Source: Adiantum capillus-veneris (lineage: Eukaryota; Streptophyta; Polypodiopsida; Polypodiales; Pteridaceae). From it: 64,000 bases of DNA. The position numbers and the translations under genes are program-made. Of the stretch, positions 9,793-20,790 are shown in pieces. Numbering within the stretch: the stretch's first letter is position 1; each line of letters begins with the position of its first letter. The stretch lies in assembly GCA_014529385.2 (NCBI GenBank), contig CM043954.1, forward strand, positions 91,913,747 to 91,977,746, given 5' to 3'. Below the pieces are notes generated by a model. That model was not told the origin of the DNA and made no database searches. It was given only the letters and a program-made list of their open reading frames with translations.

Positions 9793-12700
9793 ATGTCTAC
9801 TAGCAAAGACCGTGACATTTACGACATAAAGAAGTTTGATGGCACTAATTTTCAACTTTGGAAGAATCAGATGCAAGATGTGCTTGTCCAAAAGAAACAT
9901 AAATTGCCTATTATTTATGCGATACGGACTAAAGAGATGAATTTGACTCAGTTTCACTGGGAGGAGCTTGCTGAGTCAGTGTACTTTTCAGTGCTAGAAT
10001 GTGAATCTGCCTATGCTTTATTGCAAAAGTTATGCAACATTATGAGAAGGATACGGCAAGTAATAAGGTTTTCATGATGCGAAAACTGTTTAACCTTCGC
10101 ATGAAGGAGTCAGCCAATGTTGCCAATCATATTAATGACTTTGATTCTCTATTTGCCCAGATTCGTGCACAACGGATCAATATTGATGATGAGATCAAAG
10201 CAATCTTCTTACTTTGTTCGTTGCCACCCTCATGGGATATCTTTTGCACAGCTGTCTAACTCTTCTCCTAATGGTACGCTAGTGTACATTGATGTCACTA
10301 GTTCTCTTTTGTCAGAGGAAATGTGCCGCAAGGCTATGGATAGTTCGCATCATGGCGAAGCTCATTATGTGCAAAAGGAATAGCGTAAAGGTTGTTCTTG
10401 GAATCATGAATCCATGAAAGAGGGCAATAGAGATGCTTCAAAGGGTAGATCAAAGTCTCCTGTTTGTCGCAATGTTCAATGCCATTATTGTGATAAGTTT
10501 GGTCACATAAAGAAGGATTGTTATGCTTGGAAGCGTGACAAAGGTAAAGGCAAAGGCAAAGACAATGATGATAAAGAGGAGAAACCAAAGAGTTCAGTTA
10601 AGATTGAAGAACTGAACATAGTGCAAGATGATTGTGATGCACAAGACATCAATATGTTGACTGAAAATAATTATGTATTTTATGATGCACAAGAAACTCT
10701 ATCTTTGCAAAGTTCTATGCCAGCAGAGCTACTTGTTAGTGGTGAAGTGTCCCATACATGGATTCTTGATTCGGGCGCTTTGTTGCATGTCACATCTCAT
10801 AGGCATTGGTTTACTACATATGAGGAAACCATTGACACTGTTACGATAGGTGACAACTACTCTTGTGACATTGTAGGCATAGGTGATATTGTTATGGTTA
10901 TGGAAAAATGGGGTGAGGTTTACCATACATAATGTGCGTCATGTTCCAATTTTGACACGAAATTTGATTTCGGTTGGACGTCTTGATGACTTGGGTTACA
11001 AAGTCACTTTTCATCAGCAGTCTTGGTGTATTGTGAAAGGTCATCTTATTTTAGCCCATGGTTCTAAAGTTAGTACACTTTATCCTCTTTATGTATCTGA
11101 CAAGAACAGTGTTCTTTCTGTAACCGAGCTGCCAACTGTTGCTTTACATGGCATAGCCGGTTAGGTCATATGTCAAAGAAGGGAATGGAAACTCTTTCTC
11201 GTTTGGGCTACTTACCGTCTTTATCATTTTCTGACTTTCCCTTTTGTGAACACCGTCAATATGGTAAGCAAACACGAGCACATCGTACACAGTCTTTTGA
11301 CAAAGAAAGAGAGCCCTTAGAGCTTGTGCATAGTGATTTATGTGGGCCTATGCCTTCTAAATCCCATGGTGGTGCGGCTTATTATGTTACATTCATTGAC
11401 GATGCAACACGACATGTTTGGGTTTATGGCATGAAGTCTAAAGATGAGACTGTTTCTTGTTTCAAAAAGTTCTTATCTAGTGTGGAAACTCAGTCTAAAC
11501 ATAAGTTGAAAGCTTTACGCTCAGACAATGGTGGAGAATATGTTTCCAAAGAGTTTGAAGAAATCTATTCAAGTAGGGGAATTAAGCATGAGTTTACAAC
11601 TCCTTATACCCCTGCACAAAATGGTGTTGCCGAACGAATGAATAGGACCATCCAAGAGAGGATTATGTCTATGCTATCACAGGCTAATTTACCGCAAGAG
11701 TTTTGGGTTGAAGCATTATACACTGTTGTGTATTTGATCAATAATCACCACATGCTTCATTACAGTTTCGTGTACCTTTGGAGTTATGGTCAGGACATAA
11801 GTTGTCTTATGAAAAACTCCATACATTTGGCTGCGAAGCTTATGCACATGTACCCAAGGAGTTGCGTGCTAAGCTTGACCCTACGTCCAGGAAATGCATC
11901 TTTATTGGCTATGGTGTAGATGGTCAATTTGGCTATCGTTTATGGGATCCAAAAAGTTGATCAGTAATCCGTAGCAGTGATGTTGTCTTCAATGAGACCA
12001 AGATGCATAGGCAGCCAACGAAAGAGGTTGAATTCTAGAAAGTGACGTTTTCCGATGTATCACCTCCTGTACAGATAGCTCCAGAGCCAATTACTTCACA
12101 GGCTAGTACAAGCTCTAATCAACCGAGGAGATCTCAAAGAGTCTCACATCCTCCAGAACGGTTTGTTCCAGGCGTGGACTTTGTGTTGCTGACAGATAGT
12201 GGTGAGCCTTCTTGTTACAAAGAGGCTATGCTAGCCAATGATAAGGTTCAGTGGGAACATGCTATGAAGAGGGAGCTATCCAGTATTGCAAAGAACAAAA
12301 CATGGGAACTTGTTCTATTGCCAAAAAGTAGGAAAGATTGCATCCAATGTTGAGAATTACAAAGCTCGTTTAGTGGCCAAAGGTTTCAAGCAAGAATATG
12401 GTGTAGATTTCCAGGAAATCTTTTCTCCAGTGGTCAAGATGACGACACTAAGAATGTTGCTTGCTTTGGTTGCCACTGAAGATATGGAGCTTGATCAAAT
12501 GGATGTCATCACAACTTTCTTACATGGTGATCTTGAGGAAGAGATTTATATGCAGCAACCTGAAGGGTTTGTGCTCAAGGGCAAGGAACATTTGATCTGT
12601 AAGCTTCTGAAAAGTCTCTATGGCTTGAAGCAATCGTCCAGACAATGGTATCAAAAGTTTGATGCATTTATGCCTAGGCTATAACGTAGTAATGAGGATC

Positions 12701-13486
12701 CATCTCTTTACATGAAAAGACAACCAAATGGACAGCTTATTATGCTTATCCTTTATGTAGATGACATGCTTATTGGTGGTCATTCTAAGAAGGACATTGC
12801 TGACTTGAAAACCAAGCTGAAAAGTCAATTCGATATTAAAGATTTGGGTGAAGCCAATCACATTTTGGGTATGAACATTACTCGTGATCGTAAGAAGAGG
12901 TTGTTGTACCTTTCTCAAAAAGAGTATGTGCACAAGGTTCTTGATCGTTTCAACATGCGGAAGGGGAAGGCCTTGAGTACTCCATTGCTTGCATATTTGA
13001 AACTTAGCAAGAACGATTGTCCCAAATCTGCTAAGGAAAAAGATGCAATGGCTAAAATTCCTTATGCTTCAGCTTGTGGTAGTCTCATGTATGCCATGGT
13101 GGCTACAAGACCTAACATTGCACATGCAGTGGGAGTTGTCAGCAGATTTATGTCTAACCCTGGTAAAAAGCATTGGGATGTTGTCAAGTCGATTCTCAGA
13201 TACTTGAGTGGCACTGCAGATAGACAATTATGCTATGGCCATGGAGAGTCATCCATTCAGGGATTTGTAGACACTGACTATGCAGGCTGTGTTGACAGTC
13301 GTAAATCAACAACATGTTGGATTTACACATTTACTGGTTCTGCTATTTCTCGGAGATCTGTTCTTCAAGATTGTACATCCATTTCTACCACAGAGGCAGA
13401 GTATGTTTCATGAGTGAAGCATGCAAAGAAGCTATTTGGCTTGCTCGCCTAGTGAAAGATCTTGGATTGGAGCAGTGTACACTAGT
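9793..13486 (+). pseudogene. Copia B gag-pol, 5' part, cut by transposon T
   Basis: Gag starts MSTSKDRDIYDIKKFDGTNF and shifts frame near 10030. The zinc knuckle CHYCDKFGHIKKDC lies near 10480-10520 and the protease motif ILDSGALLHVTS near 10760-10795. Integrase shows IDDATRHVWV, SDNGGEYVS and PAQNGVAERMN between 11395 and 11645. Reverse transcriptase shows KSLYGLKQSSRQWYQ and YVDDMLIGG, and RNase H shows STTEAEYVS. Frameshifts lie near 10030, 10910, 11780, 12345 and 13410, with stops at 11960, 12036 and 12683. The RNase H frame breaks at the TAGT of the T insertion and resumes in frame at 29146 with LHCDSQSSIAL. Confidence 0.93.
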
Positions 13487-13508
13487 GGGTGGACGCATGA
13501 ATAGGTGG
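13487..13508 (+). repeat. Transposon T left terminal inverted repeat
   Basis: This is 22 bp with one mismatch (position 8, C versus T) to the right end at 29124-29145. It is preceded by the target duplication TAGT. Similarity fades after the next three bases. Confidence 0.93.
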
Positions 13509-13792
13509 CCCGGTTTTAACTGGTTGAAAGTTTCTTTTGGAGGCTTAAAATTTAGGGGGTATGAAACTGGTGTTATAGGCAAGAATTGTTTGAATTAAAT
13601 AATCGTGTGGAGGATACAAAATCTTAAAAATCATGTGGAGGATTCAAAAACACGTGTGGAGCCCACGTCAGAACAAATGTTCAGTCGAATGTTTTCATGA
13701 CTGTGACTTCTCTGTATCTCTGTGCCTTTCTCCTTCTATGCCTTTCTCGGCTCACTCTACAGCCCCCTTGTGCACGCTGCTTATCCTTCGCT
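13509..13792 (+). promoter_or_regulatory. Subterminal and 5' region of T plus-strand gene
   Basis: Three short direct repeats of CGTGTGGAG type occur at about 13604, 13632 and 13653, spaced 20-28 bp. Repeats of this kind next to a transposon end are candidate transposase binding sites. The region must also contain the promoter and 5' UTR of the gene beginning at 13793; no TATA box is obvious. Function is inferred. Confidence 0.4.
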
Positions 13793-13915
13793 ATGGATAG
13801 CAACCTAAGAAAGAGCCCAAGGAATGCAGCCCGACAGGTCTCCCCCACAAAGACCCGACATTCTCCCACGAAGGTATGTCACCTCTCTCTGTCTCTCTCT
13901 GTGTTGTGTATAGCG

Positions 13916-14699
13916 TGTTAAGTATGGAGCCTGATTTACCCTTTGTAATTTTCTGTGGTAAAAGCGCACATTTGTAAGGCCCCCATTATGAGGAGAAGCC
14001 ATCGTGCGTGAAGGAAAATCACTCACCGGAAACCAAAATTTTCACGGATAAAGAATCAGGGGCAACTTTAAAGGCCTCGGGGGCGATTTTTTTTTTCGCC
14101 GGAATATAATGGCCGGACGGCGGCCGGAAAGTGGTCGGAAAACAATCGGTCGGTTGGCCGGTGGCCGGTAGTCAATGGCCGATGGCCGGTGGTCGGAAGT
14201 CAATGGCCGGTGGCCGGTGGTTGGAAGTCAATGGCTGGTGGCCGGTGGCCGAATTCAAAAGCGGACTTGTCTTCTCAAGGGCGGCCACACATGGGCGGAT
14301 TGGAGGGTCCGATTTGGACTTATTCGCACAAGGGTGGCTACACATGGCTGTCTCTCATAAGAGAGGGCAACCCTTTTGGCCTATAAAAGGAGGCCATTTC
14401 TACACACATTTTATAGTGTGAAGTTGATGCAACAAGGTGAGTGTGAGGTGGTGAGAGTGAAGCAAGGCGGGAGCTCCATTAAGGGTATAATCCCTTTGTA
14501 AACTAATTCTTGTTTTGAAGTACTAAATCCATTGAGTGGCTGCTTTCCCGTGGACGTAGCCCACATTGGGTGAACCACGTATATCGTGTGTACTCTCTCT
14601 CTCTCTCTCTCTACTCTATAATCTCGTGTATATAAATCTGTCTCTCTCCATTAAGTAATCTACTCAATTATCTATTTAGCTACGTCTTATTTCCTAACA
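13916..14699 (+). repeat. A2 5' LTR
   Basis: This is 784 bp, TGTTA to TAACA. It carries the GC-rich VNTR near 14105-14250, a TATA box at 14382-14389 and a short (TC)n tract near 14593-14612. Compared with the A1 right LTR it lacks the second arm of the GGGGGC hairpin. Confidence 0.93.
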
Positions 14700-14701
14700 A
14701 C

Positions 14702-14713
14702 TGGTATCAGAGC
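14702..14713 (+). other. A2 primer binding site
   Basis: TGGTATCAGAGC lies two bases after the LTR end, identical to the A1 site. Confidence 0.9.
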
Positions 14714-14772
14714 CAGATTTGCTCGTAGCTAAATTATCTCAAGGAAAGGATTCCTTGAATTGAGTGGGAGTT

Positions 14773-17700
14773 ATGGCGGAGGAAGGGAAGCTCAAGATTG
14801 AGAAGTTCAACGGCAAAAACTACCAACATTGGAAGATGCAGATTGAAGACTATCTCTACCAAAAGGACCTTTATTTGCCACTAGGCGGTCTTGCGAAGAA
14901 GCCTGCAACAATGGCAGATGAAGCATGGATTGTCCTTGATCGAAAGGCACTGGGAACAATCCGGTTAAGCTTGGCGTCAATGGTGGCCTTCAATGTTTTG
15001 GAGATGAAGACCACGGAGGACTTGATGAAGTCACTTGACGACTTCTACGAGAAACCATCAGCATCCAATAAGGTATTTCTTATGAAGCGCTTGTTCAATC
15101 TAAAGATGGCAGAGAATGGTTCAGTTGCAGAACACCTAAATGACTTTAACACAAACATAAGTCAACTTCGATCAGTGAAAATCAATTTCGATGACGAAGT
15201 GCGAGCTCTCCTTATACTATCATCTCTACCGGATAGTTGGGACAGCCTTGTGATGGCTGTAAGTAATTCTATCTCTGGCACAAATACTCTTAAGTTTGAT
15301 GATGTTGTGGGTGTTCTCCTAAGCGAGGAAATGCGAAGGAGAAGCACAGGAGAATCATCAAGTGCTGCACTATCAGTGGAAACAAGAGGAAGGCTTAAGG
15401 AGAGGTTCAAAAACCAAAAGGGTCATGATCGCTCAAGGCGGAGCAAGTCACGCACAAAGTCAGTTCTTGAATGTTGGAACTGCGGCAAGAAGGGCCACGT
15501 CAAGAAGGATTGCTGGTCCAAGAAGAAGAAGGAGACAGAGTCTCAAGACAACAAGCCAACATCGAAAGCCAATGTGGAAGGTAAAGTAGAGCAAGATGCT
15601 CTAATTCTCTCATTAGACAATGTGTCTAATTCCTGAATAGTAGATTCTGGGGCTTCATTCCATGCGACACCACACAAGCAACATTTCCAAGACTACACCA
15701 AAGGTAATTTTGGGTATGTATACTTGGGAGATGATGAAGCTTGTGAGATTGTCGGCAAAGGTACAATTTCTGTCAAAACTGCTAACGGAAATGAATGGAA
15801 GCTTAAAGATGTTAGGCATGTTCCTTCTCTTCGCAAAAATTTGATCTCTACAGGACAATTGGACGATGAAGGTCACAACATTGCATTCGGAAACAAACGG
15901 TGGAAGATATCAAAGGAACCTTTGGTGATTGCCAAGGGTCAAAAAGTCGGTACACTTTACTTGTGTACTGTTAACACGCAACCTTCAGCTTGTGTAGCAA
16001 CTACAGAAGTTGACAGTGCGGTGTGGCACTACCGACTTGGGCATATGAGTGCCAAAGGAATGCAAATCCTTCAAGCAAAGAATCTTCTACCAGGTTTGAA
16101 AGAAGTGGACTTAGAGTTCTGTGAAGATTGTGTTTATGGTAAACAAAAGAGGGTAAAATTTCAAAAATCAGGAAATGAAAGAAAAAATAAAAAACTTGAG
16201 TTGGTTCATTTTGATGTTTGGCGTGCTGCAAGTACACCATCACTTGATGGCTCATTGTACTATGTAACATTCATAGACGATGCGACTAGAAAAACATGGG
16301 TTTATGTCATGAAGAATAAATCCGATGTATTTTCCATATTTCAAAGGTGGAAAGCCTTTGTGGAGAATGAAACAGGTACCAAGGTTAAATGCCCAGATCC
16401 AAAAATGGAGGCGAATATTGCAGCCAAGCTTTTGAAAGCTTTTGTGCTAGCAATGGCATTCGGAGGCAAAGGACAACCCCAAGGACACCTCAACAAAATG
16501 GGATTTTGGAAAGGATGAACAAAACAATCATGGAACGAGCACGAAGCATGCGGCTACATGCAGGCCTACCGCTTGAGCTTTGGGCGGAAGCTGTAAGTAC
16601 GTCTATGTACTTAATCAATCGGTCACCCTCAACGGCATTGGATGGGGGAGTTCCAGAAGAGGCATGGACAGGTAAACCGGTGAATTATGCATTTCTCAAA
16701 GTGTTTGGGTGTGAGGCTTTCATGCACATAGATAGAAGCCTAAGATCAAAGTTAGATGCAAAGTCCAAAAAGTGTTTCTTCATTGGCTATGGAGAAGGAG
16801 ACTTTGGGTATCGCCTATGGAATCCTGAAGATGGTAAAATCTTAAGGAGTAGGGATGTAATTTTTAACGAACAAAATATGTACAAAGATTACTTGGAAAG
16901 AAAACAAACAAAAGAAACAGGTGATGAGTACATGGAGCTTGAGGACGGTGAAGACTCAAGGACTGCAAACGGTGACAATGTGCAACAACGTCAACCAAAT
17001 GAGGAGCCTCAACCTATTCCCCGAAGATCTACAAGAGCAAGTAGACCTCCAGAAAGGTTTGTTCCTTCCTTCAACCATCTCTTGATCTCAGATTCTGGAG
17101 AGCCGGAATCATATGAAGAAGCTATGCAATATGAATCCAAAGAAGAATGGACGAAGAGCATGCAAGTGGAGATGGACTCACTACATCGCAACCAAACATG
17201 GGAGTTGGTTGAGTTGCCTAAAGGTAAGCGGGCACTTCAAAACAAATGGGTGTACAAGCTAAAGGAAGAAGAAGGTGGGAAGAAAAGGTACAAGTCTAGG
17301 CTTGTGGTAAAAGGTTTTTCTCAAAAGAAAGGTATTGACTTCAATGAAATATTTTCTCTTGTTGTAAAAATGAACTCAATTAGGCTTGTCTTAAGCCTTG
17401 TGGCTGCTCATGATCTAAATCTCGAGCAAATGGATGTAAATACGGCATTCCCTCACGGTGACTTAGAGGAGATTTAGGTGCTGCAAAGAGGATACTTGGT
17501 ATGAAAATATCAAGGGACAGGACGAAGAAGACAATAAAGCTATCTCAAGAAGATTACATCAAGAAGGTACTAGAAAGGTTTGCAATGCAAAATGCAAAAC
17601 CAGTTTCTACACCTTTGGCTGGTCATTTTAAACTAACGAAGGATATGTGTCCAAAGACACAAGAGGAGATAGCCTATATGTCTAAAGTTCCATATGCTGC

Positions 17701-18346
17701 AGCGGTAGGTTCTTTAATGTATGCTATGGTTTGGACAAGGCCAGACATTGCACATGCAGTGGGAGTTGTGAGTAGGTTCATGGACAACCCAGGTAAAGAG
17801 CATTGGCAAGCTGTGAAGTGGATACTTAGGTATCTAAAAGGGACAACAACAAATGCTTTGTATTTTGGAGGAACTGATATTTTTCTAGAAGGGTATGCTA
17901 ATGCAGATATGGCAGGTGACAAAGATACTCGAAGGAGCACTACTGGCTATGTGTTCACGATTGGAGGCACAGCAGTAAGTTGGGCTTCAAAGCTGCAGAA
18001 AGTGGTTTCACTTTCTACCACGGAAGCAGAGTATGTAGCAATGACGGAGGCAAGCAAAGAAATTCTGTGGCTTCACAGATTCTTAGAAGAGCTTGGATTC
18101 AAACAAGACAATTGTGTCTTGTACAGTGATAGCCAAAGCGCTATCCATCTTGTGAAGAACTCAGCCTTTCATTCAAGGACAAAGCACATTGAGGTGAGAT
18201 ATCACTTCATACGCACTCTTTTGGAAGAGGGACAACTAAAGCTAGGAAAGGTGCATACAAGTGAAAATCCTGCAGACATGTTTACAAAGGTGGTAAACAA
18301 GGAGAAGTTGAGCTTTTGCTCATCTTCAATCGACATTGAAGGATAA
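14773..18346 (+). pseudogene. A2 gag-pol with 307-bp reverse transcriptase deletion
   Basis: Gag is intact here (ATG 14773 to the knuckle CWNCGKKGHVKKDC), which makes A2 the better gag copy. A TGA at 15634-15636 replaces the Trp codon found in A1 before the protease motif DSGASFHATP. A frameshift near 16390 falls in the integrase core just before the second Asp, where the SDNGGEY context is altered. A 307-bp deletion at 17470/17471 (equivalent to A1 3231-3537) removes the region encoding KSLYGLKQ through YVDD and shifts the frame. RNase H is intact to the stop at 18344-18346. The element cannot make active reverse transcriptase. Confidence 0.92.
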
Positions 18347-18406
18347 GAAGCCAGAATGGAAAGCAGTCATAGGTTTGGTTTGGAGATCAGTCTCCAAGTG
18401 GGAGAT

Positions 18407-19482
18407 TGTTAAGTATGGAGCCTGATTTACCCTTTGTAATTTTCTGTGGTAAAAGAGCACATTTGTAAGGCCCCCATTATGAGGAGAAGCCATCGTGCGT
18501 GAAGGAAAATCACTCACCGGAAACTAAAATTTTCACGGACAAGAATCAGGGGCATATTCTTTTTCGCCGAAATATTATGGCCGGACGGCGGCCGGAAAGT
18601 GGTCGGAAAACAACCGGTTGGTTGGCCGGTGGCCGGTAGTCAATGGCCGATGGCCGGTGGTCGGAATATTATGGCCGGACGGCGGCCGGATAGTGGTCGG
18701 AAAACAACCGGTCGGTTGGCCGGTGGCCGGTAGTCAATGGCCGATGGCCGGTGGTCGGAAGTCAATGGCCGGTGGCCGGTGGTCGAAAGTCAATGGCCGG
18801 TGGCCAGTGGCCGAATTCAAAAGCAGACTTGTCTTCTCAAGGGCGGCCACACATGGGCGGATTGGAGGGTCCGATTTGGACTTATTTGCACAAGGGCGGC
18901 TACACATGGCTGTCTCTCATACGAGAGGGCATCCCTTTTGGCCTATAAAAGGAGTCCATTTCTACACACATTTCATAGTGTGAAGTTGATGCAACAAGGT
19001 GAGTGTGAGGTGGTGAGAGTGAAGCAAGGCGGGAGCTCCATTAAGGGCATAATCCCTTTGTAAACTACTTCTTGTTTTGAAGTACTAAAGCCATTGAGTG
19101 GCTGCTTTCCCGTGGACGTAGCCCACATTGGGTGAACCACGTATATCGTGTGTACTCTCTCTCTCTCTCTCTCTCTCTCTACTCTATAATCTCGTGTATA
19201 TAAATCTGTCTCTCTCCATTAAGTAATCTACTCAATTATCTATTTAGCTACGTCTTATTTCCTAACAACCCTGTCCGTCTCAGATCTGCTAAACCTTCCA
19301 ACTTCAAACTGCAATATCTTCCACACCATGGATCTGTTTGATGAGTTGTCTGGACCAACTTGCACATCATCTCAAACTCCACATCCTAGGGCACAAACAT
19401 AGCATATCAAGCACCTTTATCTGTCTCTCTCCATTAAGTAATCTACTCAATTATCTATTTAGCTACGTCTTATTTCCTAACA
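18407..19482 (+). repeat. A2 3' LTR with captured flank and repeated tail
   Basis: The LTR body runs 18407-19267 (861 bp, longer than the 5' LTR because of extra GC-rich VNTR units around 18575-18800; TATA box 18944-18951). Then come 158 bp matching 5277-5434, and 19420-19482 repeating the final LTR segment from CTGTCTCTCTCC to TAACA. The switch back occurs at CTGTC, shared by the flank and the LTR. Confidence 0.88.
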
Positions 19483-20404
19483 CAGCGGACCTGTATGTGT
19501 AGTAGAGTACTGAGGTGTGGATACATTGAGTAATGAATATGGATTTATTCCTTTCAGAGATAGAAGTTATAGCCTCCTCCCAAAATCAGTCGCTTTGTTC
19601 ACCCCAAGGATGTGGAGGTGCCATTAAAGGCATTCTGCACAACAAAGGAGGATTTTCATAGGGAATATGGATTAAGTCTTGAGGGGAAAGATGTTAGGAA
19701 GTTGACAGATGCAGATGTGCCCATATCCGAGTGGATGAAAGTTTTCACGTGTCTTCCAGTGAAGAGAAAACAGTGCCAATAAAAACAGCAAGGCCGGATC
19801 ACTACAAGGCACCCTACCAGCTCTACAAGCAGATGTACCAATCCAAACCACCAAACTATCTGATGGGAGTCAAGTTTGCACGCGGATATGTTTATTTCGT
19901 ATGCACAGGTCCGGTAAAGTGGGCTGAGTTTGCATCTGAGGTGGTAAAGAATGTGACCAATGAAGGTCACTTAGATAGGAAAAGAGAACAATGGAAGTTA
20001 GAGACTTCCCAAGTATCCACAGGAACCCCAAGTGGTTCTGCCATCTTCGTAGTAAATACCCCATCTGGAAGTACACCAGTCGGAAGTGGGCTTTTTGCGA
20101 CTACTCAGTCTGCGTTTAGTGTTGAAGTATCCACTTCCTTGTAAGAACTTCTTGTTGAGGTTAGAAAATCTCATGACAATGTATCAGCCGAGTGTCAGAA
20201 GGCTAAGGATTGAGTGGTCAAAAATCTATTGCTGATGTGCACTGTTGCGAGGGTGCCCTTGACACCATCCAAATGCACTTCGCTGATGGTGTCAATGTAC
20301 CAACAGGCTTGCTTGACAGCCTCCAAGAAAAATTTGACCAAGCAAAAGCCACCCTACAGCAGGCACATGTATGATTTTAACTCCATCCGATTGTAGTATA
20401 ATAC

Positions 20405-20790
20405 CTGCAAAGTACCATACGGCATGATTTTTCATACCGGTAGGATTATATCATATTCGGTAAGGGTAGATGACAATACCGGTAGGATGTTATCATACCG
20501 ATAGGATTATACCCTACCGGTATGATTACATCCTACCGGTATGATTATATCCTACCGGTATGATTACATCTTATCGGTAGGATTTAGGATATAATCCTAC
20601 CGGTATGGTTAGATCCAGCCAGTATGATAAAATCAAACCAGGTTGATGTTATGTTTCCGGTATAATGTTATCCTACCGGTATGATGTTATACTATCCAGT
20701 ATAATAACATTATACCGGTGGGATAACATCATACCGGCGGGATGTAATCATACCGGTATGATAACATCATTATACCAATTTTCAAGCATT
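20405..20790. repeat. ACCGGTATGATTATATCCT minisatellite in an intron of T gene 1
   Basis: About twenty imperfect copies, in both orientations, of a roughly 19-bp unit containing ACCGGTATGAT fill most of the intron 20369-20847. Palindromic joints such as TACCGGTA are frequent. The same core returns in the arrays at 23.1-23.9 kb and 26.3-27.5 kb within the same transposon. Confidence 0.85.

Larger units (their letters stand above)
13916..19482 (+). mobile_element. Copia element A2 with extended 3' end
   Basis: This belongs to the same family as A1. The 5' LTR is 13916-14699 and the main 3' LTR body 18407-19267, followed by a 158-bp segment (copy of the A1 flank) and a second LTR tail ending TAACA at 19482. 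Taking 19482 as the end gives flanks tagcg (13911-13915) and cagcg (19483-19487), a 5-bp target duplication with one mismatch. Taking 19267 gives none. It lies in intron 1 of T accessory gene 1, in the same orientation. Confidence 0.9.

Noticed and set aside
1-19482. A1 and A2 as the two ends of one large composite transposon
   Set aside because: Each has its own pair of LTRs, primer site and purine tract, and the intervening sequence is explained by copia C, B and transposon T.
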